From Rheinheimera sp. (GTDB lineage: Bacteria; Pseudomonadota; Gammaproteobacteria; Enterobacterales; Alteromonadaceae): a stretch of DNA of 64,000 nt. Below the pieces are notes generated by a model. The model worked only from the letters and a program-made list of their open reading frames with translations. It ran no database searches and was not told where the DNA came from. A program made the position numbers and the translations under genes. Below, piece by piece: positions 29,923 through 39,426 of the stretch (positions are counted from its first letter, which is position 1; every line of letters begins with the position of its first letter). Location: assembly GCA_003543135.1 (NCBI GenBank), contig DPJG01000027.1, positions 124,001-188,000 on the forward strand, written 5' to 3'.

Positions 29923-30542
29923 AGACGCTGGCAATTTTAGGGGCCAGTGGCCATGGCCGTGTCGTCGCAGATGCTGCGCTGCAAAGTGGGCAATGGCAGC
30001 AAGTGTGTTTTTATGATGACGCTTACCCGGGTTTACAAACAAATGGTCGTTTTGCGGTCGTTGGCAATTCCGCTGATCTATTAACATCGGGTCATGCTGC
30101 AGTTGTGGCCATTGGTGACAACAAACGCAGGTTAGAAAAGCATCTGTGGCTGAAACAACAGGGTGTTTTGCTGGCCACTGTTTGTCATCCCGCTGCTGTG
30201 GTGGCGTCAGATGTCAGTATTGCCGACGGCACCGTGGTGCTGGCCGGCGCTGTAATTAACCCGGGCGCAGTGCTGGGTGAAGCCTGTATTGTAAATAGCA
30301 GGGCTGTGGTGGAACACGACTGCCAGTTAGCGGACGCGGTACATTTAAGTCCTGGTGCTTGTCTGGGTGGTGGATGTAAAATTGAAACAGGTGTCTGGAT
30401 TGGTATTGGGGCAGCAGTACGTCATTTAATGACACTGGGCGAATTTTCTATTGTTGGTGCCGGCTCAGCTGTTGTTAAACCTGTGCTGGCACGTCAGGTT
30501 GTCGCTGGTGTGCCGGCACAATTGCTCAAAATGAACGAATAA
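29919..30542 (+). CDS. pglD: UDP-4-amino-sugar N-acetyltransferase, PglD type
   Basis: Protein of 207 residues with an N-terminal Rossmann-like nucleotide-sugar domain ([18 protein letters not shown]) and a C-terminal left-handed beta-helix acetyltransferase. Catalytic-base candidate H133 lies in [19 protein letters not shown]. PglD acetylates the 4-amino group of the UDP-aminosugar made by PglE, giving UDP-N,N'-diacetylbacillosamine. It overlaps pglC by 4 bases and is followed after 9 bases by the aminotransferase. Confidence 0.92.
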   Translation: MKTLAILGASGHGRVVADAALQSGQWQQVCFYDDAYPGLQTNGRFAVVGNSADLLTSGHAAVVAIGDNKRRLEKHLWLKQQGVLLATVCHPAAVVASDVSIADGTVVLAGAVINPGAVLGEACIVNSRAVVEHDCQLADAVHLSPGACLGGGCKIETGVWIGIGAAVRHLMTLGEFSIVGAGSAVVKPVLARQVVAGVPAQLLKMNE

Positions 30543-30551
30543 TGGTGTGAT

Positions 30552-31727
30552 ATGTTAAATACAGCTTTTTCGGCTTGGCCGTCTTTTACTCAGGAAGAAG
30601 CAGATGCTGTGTCCAGAGTGATTTTGTCTAATAAAGTGAATTACTGGACAGGCCAGGAATGTCGTGAATTTGAGCGTGAGTTTGCCGATTGGTGTGGTAC
30701 TGAATATGCCGTCAGTTTACATAATGGCACTGTGGCACTGGATGTTGCCCTCAAAGCGCTGGGGGTAGGTCAGGGTGATGAAGTTGTAGTCACACCCAGA
30801 ACTTTTTTAGCTTCGGTGTCCTGTGTGGTGAATGCCGGTGCAGTGCCGGTGTTTGCCGATGTTGATTTAAACAGTCAGAACATCACGGCAGAAAGTATTA
30901 AAGCGGTGCTAACGCCCAAAACCAAAGCGGTGATCGTGGTGCATCTGGCAGGCATGCCAGCCGATATGGACCCTATTATGGCGCTTGCCACCGAGCGTGG
31001 TTTTTTTGTCATCGAAGATTGTGCCCAGGCCCATGGTGCCAAATATAAAGGCCGCTCTGTCGGCTCTATTGGTCATATCGGTGCCTGGTCTTTCTGTCAG
31101 GACAAAATCATGACCACTGGCGGTGAAGGTGGCATGGTGACTACCAATGACAAAAACCTCTGGGCAACAATGTGGTCTTTTAAAGATCACGGTAAAAGTT
31201 TCAGCTCAGTGTATGAAAAACAACATCCACCGGGATTCCGTTGGGTGCACGACTCCTTTGGTACCAACTGGCGCATGCTGGAAGTACAAGCCGTGATTGG
31301 CCGTATTCAGTTAAAAAGAATGGCGGACTGGACGGCAAAACGCCGTGCCAATGCCGCTTTATTAGATGAAGCTGTGGCCGATATTCAATTGTTACGCCGT
31401 GTTCAGGTGCCGGCAGATTGCGAACATGCTGAATATAAACATTATTTCTTTGTCAGACCTGAATTTTTAGCGCCGGGTTGGAGCAGGGATCGTATCATCG
31501 AAGAAATTACCCAGCGTGGCGTGCCATGTTATCAGGGCAGTTGTAGTGAAGTGTATCTGGAAAAGGCTTTTGACAATACCGGCTGGCGTCCGGCCGAACC
31601 TTTGCCAAATGCCCGGCAACTGGGTGAAACCAGCCTGATGATGTTGGTACATCCAACTTTAACCAGCGCCGAAATTGAAAAAAGCTGCAAAGTATTACGT
31701 GAAGTTGCGTTGCTTGCTACCGTGTAA
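30552..31727 (+). CDS. pglE: DegT/DnrJ/EryC1 aminotransferase, PglE type
   Basis: PLP-dependent sugar aminotransferase of 391 residues. The internal aldimine lysine is K185 (FCQDKIMTTGGEGGM), preceded by the cofactor-binding segment VIEDCAQAHGAKYKG. PglE converts the UDP-4-keto sugar made by PglF to the 4-amino sugar. Its cognate 4,6-dehydratase is not in this operon; the only candidate is at 51888, about 20 kb downstream. Other DegT enzymes act on different 4-keto sugars (for example from RmlB), but the pglD and pglC neighbours favour the bacillosamine route. Confidence 0.92.
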   Translation: MLNTAFSAWPSFTQEEADAVSRVILSNKVNYWTGQECREFEREFADWCGTEYAVSLHNGTVALDVALKALGVGQGDEVVVTPRTFLASVSCVVNAGAVPVFADVDLNSQNITAESIKAVLTPKTKAVIVVHLAGMPADMDPIMALATERGFFVIEDCAQAHGAKYKGRSVGSIGHIGAWSFCQDKIMTTGGEGGMVTTNDKNLWATMWSFKDHGKSFSSVYEKQHPPGFRWVHDSFGTNWRMLEVQAVIGRIQLKRMADWTAKRRANAALLDEAVADIQLLRRVQVPADCEHAEYKHYFFVRPEFLAPGWSRDRIIEEITQRGVPCYQGSCSEVYLEKAFDNTGWRPAEPLPNARQLGETSLMMLVHPTLTSAEIEKSCKVLREVALLATV

Positions 31728-31746
31728 CATTGATTGAGAATCTAAA

Positions 31747-32703
31747 TTGGCCTTTTTGATATCCGTCGTGATACCACTTTACAATAAGCAAAACTCGGCA
31801 GCTCGGGCTATCAGCTCTGTGTTAATGCAGACTGATCAGAATTTTGAGTTGATTGTGGTTGACGACGGTTCGACTGATGACAGTTTGCAGGTGGCTCGTG
31901 GTTTTTCCGATCCAAGGCTGCAGCTGCTGACCCAACAGAACGAAGGTGTGGCTTCGGCGCGTAACAGAGGTGTGAAGGCTGCAACCGGCGATTATGTGTG
32001 TTTTCTCGACGCAGACGATGAATATGCAGCGGATTTTCTGCTGCAAATCCGCAAACTGATTTTGTTGAACCCTTCTGCGGCCTTATTTGCCTGTCGCTAC
32101 AAAGAGGTGGATGAATGTGGTCAGCCATTTTTGGGCCGTTGTGATCTGCCGGACGATTTCTGCGGCCAGGTGGACGACTTTTTTTCGCATTACCAGCGCA
32201 GCCGCTCGTTAATCTGTTCTTCTAATATCTGTGCCCGTCGTGAGCTTATTAATCAGGTGGGTGGTTTTCCTGATGGCGAGAGGATAGGAGAAGACATCTA
32301 TTTATGGTTAAGGCTGGCGTTACTGGGGCCTGTGATGTTCAGTGGTAAGATCCTGTCCACTGTGTACCGCAATGCCGAAAACCGGACCATTAGTTCCGGT
32401 CTTCGGATGATCCCATTTCATACCCGCTATTTTCTGATGCACGACAGCTGGCAACAGGGTCAGGAGAAAGCTGTGGTTGATCAGGTGCTTAATTTTATTT
32501 ATCACAATGGCCTGATCAACGTTTGTGGTGCCTTAATGGTGAATAACAAAAATGTGGCCGAGGAATTTGTCCGGTTGATTTATCCAAAGCGAAAGTGGCT
32601 GGCGCTGCTGATCACCTGCCTTCGGCTGTTGCCGGCAACAGTGTTTTTGCTTGGCAAAAAAATACGTAATTTCATCACAATAAGATCGATTGATGTCCGA
32701 TAA
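31747..32703 (+). CDS. GT2-family glycosyltransferase
   Basis: GT-A fold inverting glycosyltransferase of 318 residues with SVVIPLYNKQ, VVDDGSTDDSL and a DxD-type metal site in VCFLDADDEY. A hydrophobic C-terminal segment (KWLALLITCLRLLPATVFLLG) suggests membrane association. TTG start at 31747. Its 3' end overlaps the next GT2 gene. Substrate unknown. Confidence 0.87.
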   Translation: MAFLISVVIPLYNKQNSAARAISSVLMQTDQNFELIVVDDGSTDDSLQVARGFSDPRLQLLTQQNEGVASARNRGVKAATGDYVCFLDADDEYAADFLLQIRKLILLNPSAALFACRYKEVDECGQPFLGRCDLPDDFCGQVDDFFSHYQRSRSLICSSNICARRELINQVGGFPDGERIGEDIYLWLRLALLGPVMFSGKILSTVYRNAENRTISSGLRMIPFHTRYFLMHDSWQQGQEKAVVDQVLNFIYHNGLINVCGALMVNNKNVAEEFVRLIYPKRKWLALLITCLRLLPATVFLLGKKIRNFITIRSIDVR

Positions 32704-33553
32704 ATCCACGCCTTTTATCAGCATTTATATCCCGACAAAAAATCGTTTTACCTTGTTACAACGTGCAGTGCAGAGTTGTCTTGCCCAGAGTTATCAGTCC
32801 TTTGAAATCATCGTGGTGGATGATGGTTCAACACCTGAGGTGCAGTTGCAGTTGCAGCAGTTTGCACAGCAAACGCCAAAAATGAAGTTGTTGGTCAATG
32901 CCGTTTCTGTTGGCGCTGGTGCGGCACGTAATCAGGCGATTGCCATTGCAGAAGGCGAGTTTATTACCGGCCTTGATGATGATGATGAGTTTACCGCTGA
33001 ACGGCTGCAGGAATTTGTTGCGAACTGGACCGGCGCCGACAGTTTTTTAAGCACGGGTTATCAGTTTTATACCGGGCCAGCTCAGATGCTGCGTAGTGCC
33101 AGAAAAGCCATGACCATCACAGCGGACGACTTACTGATGGTGAATCTGGTTGGTAATCAAGTCTTTACTAAAACCAGCTATTTACGGCATATCGGTGGTT
33201 TTGATCCACAACTGGTCGCCTGCCAGGATTACGATGTCTGGATCCGGCTGACCCAAAGTTTTGGCGCAGGCCGGCGTCTGGCCAATTTCAGTTATATAGT
33301 GCATCAGGAGCACGAGCTGGAGCGTATTTCCAACCCGGAGCGTAGATTAACCGGCCATCAGCAACTGATTGATAAACATCGTTTGTTATGGACGGCAGCG
33401 CAGCTTCGCAGCCAGCAGTTTTATCGTCAGTTACAAAGCGGGCAGCCGCTGAGTTTTGCTTTAGTGCCGCTGGCGCTTTGGCGCAACCTGAAGGTGCTGC
33501 TCAAAGTAGCTTTAGTGCAGTGGTATCAGAAAAAACGTTTTTCAAGCCGGTAG
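32693..33553 (+). CDS. GT2-family glycosyltransferase
   Basis: GT-A glycosyltransferase of 286 residues with ISIYIPTKNRFTLLQRAVQS, IVVDDGSTPEVQ and the DxD region FITGLDDDDEFTAER. ATG 32693 is preferred over the in-frame TTG 32690. It overlaps the previous gene by 11 bases and ends the plus-strand polysaccharide operon; the converging minus-strand module ends 16 bases away. Confidence 0.87.
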   Translation: MSDKSTPFISIYIPTKNRFTLLQRAVQSCLAQSYQSFEIIVVDDGSTPEVQLQLQQFAQQTPKMKLLVNAVSVGAGAARNQAIAIAEGEFITGLDDDDEFTAERLQEFVANWTGADSFLSTGYQFYTGPAQMLRSARKAMTITADDLLMVNLVGNQVFTKTSYLRHIGGFDPQLVACQDYDVWIRLTQSFGAGRRLANFSYIVHQEHELERISNPERRLTGHQQLIDKHRLLWTAAQLRSQQFYRQLQSGQPLSFALVPLALWRNLKVLLKVALVQWYQKKRFSSR

Positions 33554-33568
33554 CGCGTCGGCTGCGGC

Positions 33569-35026
33569 TTATTGCTCAGCCCTGTAAAGCGCGCTGCGCA
33601 GTGCCCGCAGTTGTTTTTTCAGCTGTTGTTGCAGCCTGTGCAAACTGCGGCTGAAAAAACCAAGCGGTTCGTTGTAGGGCAGCTGATCCAGCTCTGGCCA
33701 GGCATGGCAAATGACAGCGCGGTGCAGCTTGTTTTTTTGTTGTTCGGACAGTGGCAGTGTCAGCATGGCGTCAACTGCATGGCGGTGATTCAGCGGATAC
33801 ATAAAAATAATGCCATTTTTATTGCCATATTTATGCACTGAGGCATAAGCACCCACCCGGTTTTCCAAATAAAACAGCCCCAGTTGTTGCCACAGCGGTA
33901 AGTCCGGTAACTGCTGAAGATAGTCCCGGGCAGCCTTTGCAAAAGCGGGGTGCTCGGGTACACCGGACAGCCGGTGTAACAAAGCGGCAGTAAGTGGGCC
34001 TGTTAAACCTTGTTCCGGCCAATAAAAAGCCCTGCATAATTCACCGCCAATACCGGTCAGGGCAAAATGACGGCCTTGCTCAATATCTATCAAAGCGCGG
34101 TAACGCAGAGCGCTGCCACCAATACAATGTCCGGTTCTGGCAAGCCACTCATCTTCGCTTTGGCCACTGTCTGCTGCAGCTGGTGGCAGCACAAACTGAT
34201 GTTGTAAGCTCAAAGTGCCGGCCAAATGGCTGGCAACCTTTTGATCCAGGCCGGCGCGGGTTTTGTGTTCTTTGCGTGTCCAGAATCGTAACTCGCTGAG
34301 CCATGGTTTGGCACAGGCCAGCATCAACCGGGTTTCGTAGCCGGCACTCAGACCAATTTTAGTGGGGGCATTGCCGGCGCAGGCGCTGATATGTGCTTGT
34401 ACTACTGCACAGATTGTTTTGGCTTTTTGCTGCAGATCGTCCGGCTCTGCCGAGCCTGCAGTAAAGGCTTGTGGCCAATGGCGTTTTACCGAAAAATCAG
34501 ACAACAGCAGTTTATGGTTAGCTAACAGACGCAAACAGTGTTTTTGCGGTAACAGGGCAAATAGATAAAAGTGTTCACTGTGCCTCACATCCATGGCGGC
34601 CATCAGACTCGTATCAACCTGCTCTTGCCATGGAGAGGGCAATAAAGCGGCAGATGACATTATCAGCTGAGCTTGCGGGCAATAAATACAAGGCTGGGAG
34701 GCCATGGCATCGGTGTAAAACTGGCCACCTTCGAGCAAACTCAGGCACAGCCAACGGCCACCCAGCCGGTATAACCAGGCTTCAAAGGCGGCTGTGGTGT
34801 CGGGGCTCAGCTGCTGTGGTTGTGACGGAGTGAGCATTTCGCCTTGTAAAGTCACAGGCCAGCCCAGCAAAAAGCCAAGTGATTCGCCCTGAGGCGATAA
34901 CAGCGGGATCACCGGCAGATCATCGGCGCTCGCCAGATAATATTCAGCAAAAACCGACACCTGGTAACCTGCAGGCAGGTAAGCAGGATTTTTCGCCAAC
35001 ATAAACTGGTGTGACAGCACTTGCAT
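33569..35026 (-). CDS. Asparagine-synthase-like protein with altered PP-loop
   Basis: Protein of 485 residues that resembles the ATP-pyrophosphatase half of asparagine synthetases but is diverged. The PP-loop position reads IGLSAGYETRLMLA rather than the canonical SGGVDSS, and the second nucleotide region reads ALTGIGGELCRAFYW where SGDGGDE is usual. The N-terminal ~180 residues look like a glutaminase-type sandwich but have no Cys2, so glutamine hydrolysis is unlikely. It is last in the minus-strand operon, 15 bases after the flippase gene. The start may be ATG 35026 or TTG 35032. It may modify a sugar carboxyl group or an acceptor; function unknown. Confidence 0.7.
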   Translation of the reverse strand: MQVLSHQFMLAKNPAYLPAGYQVSVFAEYYLASADDLPVIPLLSPQGESLGFLLGWPVTLQGEMLTPSQPQQLSPDTTAAFEAWLYRLGGRWLCLSLLEGGQFYTDAMASQPCIYCPQAQLIMSSAALLPSPWQEQVDTSLMAAMDVRHSEHFYLFALLPQKHCLRLLANHKLLLSDFSVKRHWPQAFTAGSAEPDDLQQKAKTICAVVQAHISACAGNAPTKIGLSAGYETRLMLACAKPWLSELRFWTRKEHKTRAGLDQKVASHLAGTLSLQHQFVLPPAAADSGQSEDEWLARTGHCIGGSALRYRALIDIEQGRHFALTGIGGELCRAFYWPEQGLTGPLTAALLHRLSGVPEHPAFAKAARDYLQQLPDLPLWQQLGLFYLENRVGAYASVHKYGNKNGIIFMYPLNHRHAVDAMLTLPLSEQQKNKLHRAVICHAWPELDQLPYNEPLGFFSRSLHRLQQQLKKQLRALRSALYRAEQ

Positions 35027-35041
35027 TACCAAAGACCCATG

Positions 35042-36358
35042 TTAAAAAAGAACCGCAGGATTGAGCATGATACCAGTGCTGGATGCCGCCAGAGTCAGCA
35101 GCACATAGGGCGCTGCCTGGCGGCACAGATTACCGCTTTTCGGCGCTGCACCACGCTGACTAAAATAGTGCTGGGCATAACAAGACAGCACAAACTGCAC
35201 CGCAGACAACACCAGCGCCACCCAATAAAGGTTGGACAGCGCGGCGCTGAGGCTCACCAGACTGACCATCACCAGCGACGCCCACAGATTCCAGTAAAAC
35301 TCCACGTCTGAGCGGCCCATACTCTGACAATAAGTACTCAGTACCATGCCGCTGGGTTTGATCATGCCATACAGGGCAAAAATACAGAGTAATACAGCAG
35401 CTTGTTGGTAGGATTCGCCAAACAGCCACAGCACCAGCGGTGAACTTATCAGGGCAAGGCCGGCATAGACCACAGTGTTGAGCTGAAGATTCAGGCGCAG
35501 CGACTGTTGAAACAATTCAGTGGCGTCTGTTCTGCGGGAAAATCTTGGCAGCAGCACACGCTGGATCACCGGATTGAGCAGTCTTGGAGGCTGCTGAATA
35601 ATATCTTTGGCCAGTGAATATAAGCCAAGAGCTTCAAGGCCAAGTAGTTTGCCGATAATCAGTTGATCCACTCTGTTACGGAGGAATCCGATAACCTGAG
35701 CGCCTGACTGAAACAAGCCAAAACGAAGTGCCGCACGCCAGAGCGGAAAATCCAGCGTGCATCGCCAGTGAATAGGGGTTTTGGTGGCCAGCCACAACAA
35801 TAACAGCCGTAAAAAAGCGCCTGTTAACTGACCATAAACCAGTGCATCCAGCGCAGGTGGAAAGCTCAGCAACAAATACAGCGTCAGCGCAAAGGCCACA
35901 ATTTTGCTCAGGATGTCTATTTGTGCCAGTTTTGCCAGTTTGCCTTCGCGCAACATCTCAGCGTGGTACTGAGTCGATGCGCCGAGCAATAACAGCTGTG
36001 GTGCCAGTAATGTCAGCAGTGACGTCAGTACAGCACTTTGATAGAGCCAGCCAGCCAGCGGGGCGCTGAGTAAACAGAGCGCAGTGGCAACTGCCCCCAG
36101 CGTGATGCTGAGCAAATGCAGGTTGGTTCGGTCATTGGGCTGCAGGTTCTGGTATTGCACTGCAAAGGTGGAAAGCCCCAGATCCTGCAAATAACCAAGC
36201 AATAACAACATGATGCTTAATAGCGCAAAGATGCCGAGACTGGCCTGATCCAAGTGCCTGGCCAATAGCACCATCAACAAAATCTGACTCAGGGTACCAA
36301 CCAGGCTGGCGGCAAAACTCCAGAGGGCATCCTGTTTAATTGACGCCATGTTGAGCAT
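35042..36358 (-). CDS. Wzx-type flippase of the PST/WzxC group
   Basis: Polytopic membrane protein of 438 residues with about 12 membrane segments. The N-terminus (ALWSFAASLVGTLSQILLMV, LARHLDQASLGIFAL) is typical of WzxC-type MOP flippases. It lies between the WcaL-like transferase (23-base overlap using ATG 36358; ATG 36349 is an alternative) and the asparagine-synthase-like gene. With the Wzx at 21313 the window holds two flippases, which suggests two repeat units or a composite locus. Confidence 0.85.
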   Translation of the reverse strand: MLNMASIKQDALWSFAASLVGTLSQILLMVLLARHLDQASLGIFALLSIMLLLLGYLQDLGLSTFAVQYQNLQPNDRTNLHLLSITLGAVATALCLLSAPLAGWLYQSAVLTSLLTLLAPQLLLLGASTQYHAEMLREGKLAKLAQIDILSKIVAFALTLYLLLSFPPALDALVYGQLTGAFLRLLLLWLATKTPIHWRCTLDFPLWRAALRFGLFQSGAQVIGFLRNRVDQLIIGKLLGLEALGLYSLAKDIIQQPPRLLNPVIQRVLLPRFSRRTDATELFQQSLRLNLQLNTVVYAGLALISSPLVLWLFGESYQQAAVLLCIFALYGMIKPSGMVLSTYCQSMGRSDVEFYWNLWASLVMVSLVSLSAALSNLYWVALVLSAVQFVLSCYAQHYFSQRGAAPKSGNLCRQAAPYVLLTLAASSTGIMLNPAVLF

Positions 36359-37577
36359 CCGTTAAATAAGCGGCCAAAGCATCATAAATCTGCTGCTGGT
36401 CAAATTCCTGTTCTATGGTTGCTCTGGCATTTTTTCTAAGCGCGCCCAGCGCGTAATGACCCTGGGTCAACAGTTGCAGCTCTCTGGCGATGGCCGTTGC
36501 ATCACGCTCAGGTACCAATAAACCGGATTGGCCATGGCAAATCAGTTCCGGAATACCGCTGTGATAAGTGGATAAACAAATCACGCCACTGGCCATCGCT
36601 TCCATCAGGGACACCGGAATACCTTCCATATCACCATTGCCGGCCGTGACGCTTGGTAATAAAAATACGTCGCTTTGCACTAAGGCCTCGGCAACCTTTG
36701 CAGGCGGCTGAACACCACAGAGTTGAATGTCCTGCTCAAGCCCAAGGTTGTGAATTTGTGCAGTCAGAGCCGGACGCAGCGGGCCATCACCGATCACGCG
36801 GTATTGCACAGCCACACCTGCACTCTTTAATAACGCAATAGCAGAGATGGCGTAGGCCAGGCCTTTTTTTTCGGTAAAGCGGGCAACCGACAACAACTGT
36901 AAAGGCTGTTGTAATACTCTGTCTGGCGATGGAAACAAAAATTTTTGTGTGGCAACGCCGGTGCGCAGCAGTTTGATTTTGTCTGCCGGGCAGCCGAGTT
37001 CTGCTAAACGCTGACACCATAGCTTGCTGATAGCAAAAACCGCAGGACAACTGAAGAACAGCTGCTGATAACAAGACTGATATTTGCTGAGCACTTTTTG
37101 TTCTGACAGATCAAAACCATGAAAAACCGGTACAATCTTGCCCGCCAGCAGACCCGCCTGCTGTAGCTGCAACGCCAGGCTGGCTGTGGTGCCAAAATGG
37201 CAAATCAGATAGTCCGCTGCATAGATTTGCCGGTGCGCTGCGATGATGGCGGCCAGATAACTGCGTGGCGTTGCGCTGCCGGATGGCGTAACTAACACAC
37301 GCCACACTGACTTTTTGCCAAGTCCGGTAGCAATAAGCCTTGCTCTTTGCAGCAATCTGCCGGTTTTGGTCGCCGGGGTTTGTGGCAGCAGGTAACTACA
37401 TCTTTGACTGAGTTGATAACGTTTTTCTGTTTCTGCCGGCAGCGGGCGGGGATCGTGGCTGAGCGCAATAATTTTCACATCAAAACCACGGTCGATAAGA
37501 CCAGTGAGCTGATCAAGGACAAAAGTTTCTGAATAACATGGAAATTTATCTAAAAAATAAATCAGCGAGGGTTTCAC
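36336..37577 (-). CDS. GT4-family glycosyltransferase, WcaL-like
   Basis: GT-B glycosyltransferase of 413 residues with LDKFPCYSETFVLDQLTGL at the N-terminus (a WcaL/AmsK-like opening) and LLSVARFTEKKGLAYAISA plus GNGDMEGIPVSLMEAMASG at the donor site. In E. coli, WcaL acts in colanic acid assembly beside WcaK and WzxC; here the same three types occur together. It overlaps the pyruvyltransferase gene by 4 bases (ATGA). Confidence 0.87.
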   Translation of the reverse strand: MKPSLIYFLDKFPCYSETFVLDQLTGLIDRGFDVKIIALSHDPRPLPAETEKRYQLSQRCSYLLPQTPATKTGRLLQRARLIATGLGKKSVWRVLVTPSGSATPRSYLAAIIAAHRQIYAADYLICHFGTTASLALQLQQAGLLAGKIVPVFHGFDLSEQKVLSKYQSCYQQLFFSCPAVFAISKLWCQRLAELGCPADKIKLLRTGVATQKFLFPSPDRVLQQPLQLLSVARFTEKKGLAYAISAIALLKSAGVAVQYRVIGDGPLRPALTAQIHNLGLEQDIQLCGVQPPAKVAEALVQSDVFLLPSVTAGNGDMEGIPVSLMEAMASGVICLSTYHSGIPELICHGQSGLLVPERDATAIARELQLLTQGHYALGALRKNARATIEQEFDQQQIYDALAAYLTDAQHGVN

Positions 37578-38878
37578 TGTACCGTCTCCGCGCTGTTCAC
37601 AAGATCCGCACTATCCACACTATTGGCACTGGCTGTGCCACAGGCAAGCCGGATCGCCGTGGCGGCACGTTGTTTTTCCTGTTGCACTGCGGCATCCGAG
37701 CGGACTTTTAACGCCGGCAGGTCATCAAGGGCGGCAAAAATCTGTTGTGCTGCTTCACCGTTGCACAGTTGCTGCAAACTAAGCGCCTGCTGCGGTAACT
37801 GCATTTGGGTAAAAATACCGGCTGATTTGTGTTCATAGTTAATGGCAAATGCCGGCGTACCAAAGTTCATCGAGATAATAGCGCTATGTAAGCGGGTGCC
37901 TATGGTGAGCTGGCACTGCGAAAATAACCAACCCAGTTCAATGTCATTTAACTCGCGCATTTCCACTTGCGCAGCTTCTGGCCGGCTCAGTTGCTGTTTG
38001 AGTTTTAACGCCAGCATCCGATCATCATTTTTATAACCATCAATACCGGTGCAGGTAGACAATAACAACAGCTGATAACCGGCGTCGATCAGCTGCTCCA
38101 TCAGTTTGAGCATGGCTTGTTCAAACTGCGCCTGGCTGCAGTTGAGCTTTTTATCAAAAGGATAAAGGGTACGGATAGTCAGCGCTATACGCCGCCCGCC
38201 GGCGGGCAATTGCCAGTTGGCTGGCACAGGCCATACCGATGGCTCAACCAGCCAGGCGGTATCAGCGCCCATCAATAGCTGTTTCATCGGTATTGTGGCT
38301 TGAGCTAATAAATCCGCGCTGATGGGCTCACGCAGCATCAGAGCTTCTGCTCTTGCAAAAACAACAGCGGCAATATGGCGAAAGGTGGCGTTGTTAAAGG
38401 GGCCGACACTGTGGCCTAACAAATATAAAGGCCGTTTGGCGAGCAAAGTGCAAAGTGCATAATCAAACTGGCTGGCGCCGTACAGGTCCACAAAGTTTGA
38501 GCCGCCGACCTGAATAACCAGATCAAATTGCCGGACAAAAGCAATTTCCTGATGCATAAGTTCTGGCAACGGCAATCTTAACCAGAGCGCCAGTGCAGGG
38601 TGTTCAACATGAAATGCCAGATAGCGGCTCAGGTAACGTGCTTTAAGAAAAGCTTTCAGGCGCCCGCTCAGACCTGCTTTGGGCTGCTGGTATAAGCCGG
38701 TTAACCTGTCCTGCTGGTAGGGTTGTCCTGATAAATAAGCAGAACTGACGGGGAAACGGCTTATCCAGCTAAAGTGCGCTGAAGGGAAAAGCTGTTGCAG
38801 GCTTTGATATAGTCCTCTGGAAATGGCACAGTCGCCCCGGTTGGCACAGGCATGGTTACCCATCAACAGTATTTTCAC
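37574..38878 (-). CDS. Polysaccharide pyruvyl transferase family protein, WcaK-like
   Basis: Protein of 434 residues of the polysaccharide pyruvyl transferase family, which adds pyruvate ketals from PEP to sugars. Family features are MGNHACANRGDCAISRGL at the N-terminus, LLGHSVGPFNN, and the C-terminal IGTRLHSAIISMNFGTPAFA with the conserved Arg and His, followed by INYEHKSAGI. It is the first gene of the minus-strand module; its promoter must lie in the short divergent gap shared with the T2SS operon. Confidence 0.87.
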   Translation of the reverse strand: MKILLMGNHACANRGDCAISRGLYQSLQQLFPSAHFSWISRFPVSSAYLSGQPYQQDRLTGLYQQPKAGLSGRLKAFLKARYLSRYLAFHVEHPALALWLRLPLPELMHQEIAFVRQFDLVIQVGGSNFVDLYGASQFDYALCTLLAKRPLYLLGHSVGPFNNATFRHIAAVVFARAEALMLREPISADLLAQATIPMKQLLMGADTAWLVEPSVWPVPANWQLPAGGRRIALTIRTLYPFDKKLNCSQAQFEQAMLKLMEQLIDAGYQLLLLSTCTGIDGYKNDDRMLALKLKQQLSRPEAAQVEMRELNDIELGWLFSQCQLTIGTRLHSAIISMNFGTPAFAINYEHKSAGIFTQMQLPQQALSLQQLCNGEAAQQIFAALDDLPALKVRSDAAVQQEKQRAATAIRLACGTASANSVDSADLVNSAETVQ

Positions 38879-38960
38879 GCGAAAAAAACCACCATGATTT
38901 AAAACAGTTTGCGAGTGTAGAGCTTATGGCGCAAGGGAACAAGAGCAAGCGGCAGCTTAG

Positions 38961-38990
38961 TTGCTTTTGACAAATCTTTTAGTGGATAAT
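38961..38990 (+). promoter_or_regulatory. Candidate sigma70 promoter of the T2SS operon
   Basis: TTGCTT (38961-38966) and GATAAT (38985-38990) are separated by 18 bases in the divergent gap between the pyruvyltransferase gene and gspG. A perfect TTGACA (38967-38972) overlaps but is only 12 bases from the -10 and is not usable with it. Initiation near 38997 would place the upstream ATG (38989) outside the transcript, which supports the GTG start of gspG at 39022. Confidence 0.4.
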
Positions 38991-39021
38991 GCAAGTCCTC
39001 GTTTTGGAAAAGGAAGATGTT

Positions 39022-39426
39022 GTGCGTTGCTATTCGACACGTCGCTCAGGTTTTACGCTGATTGAATTATTAATTGTGATGGTTATTCTGGGGTTGCTGG
39101 CTTCATTGGTGGCGCCAACCATGTTTTCCAAAGTTGAATCATCAAAACGAAATACCGCAACTGCGCAGATGGAAATGTTAGCGACTTCGCTCGACGCATT
39201 TCGCCTTGATGTTGGTAAATATCCGGACAATCTGAATGAGTTATTAAATTCTGACCGCAAAGGTTGGGATGGTCCTTATCTGCCAAAAGATGTGCCGATG
39301 GACCCATGGGGCAATCCGTATGTTTACCGGTTTCCGGGCCAAAGCCACGCTTATGACTTATTAAGTTTAGGTGCTGACGGTGTAGATGGCGGTGAAGAAG
39401 ATAACGCCGATGTCTCTTACCGATAA
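39022..39426 (+). CDS. gspG: T2SS major pseudopilin GspG
   Basis: Type IV pilin-like protein that forms the T2SS pseudopilus. From GTG 39022 it is 134 residues with a 10-residue leader ending in Gly, then FTLIELLIVMVILGLLASLV with Glu at +5. The C-terminal half shows the GspG pattern GWDGPYLPKDVPMDPWGNPYVY and an acidic calcium-loop-like end. An in-frame ATG at 38989 exists, but the AAAGGAAG at 39008-39015 fits the GTG. It is the first gene of the operon, unlike the usual C-D-E-F-G order. Confidence 0.94.
   Translation: MRCYSTRRSGFTLIELLIVMVILGLLASLVAPTMFSKVESSKRNTATAQMEMLATSLDAFRLDVGKYPDNLNELLNSDRKGWDGPYLPKDVPMDPWGNPYVYRFPGQSHAYDLLSLGADGVDGGEEDNADVSYR

Noticed and set aside
38967-38990. Perfect TTGACA as -35 of the T2SS promoter
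   Set aside because: Only 12 bases separate it from GATAAT; the weaker TTGCTT with an 18-base spacer fits better.
38989-39021. ATG 38989 as the gspG start
   Set aside because: It would make a 21-residue leader with poor ribosome site; AAAGGAAG before GTG 39022 gives a normal 10-residue leader.
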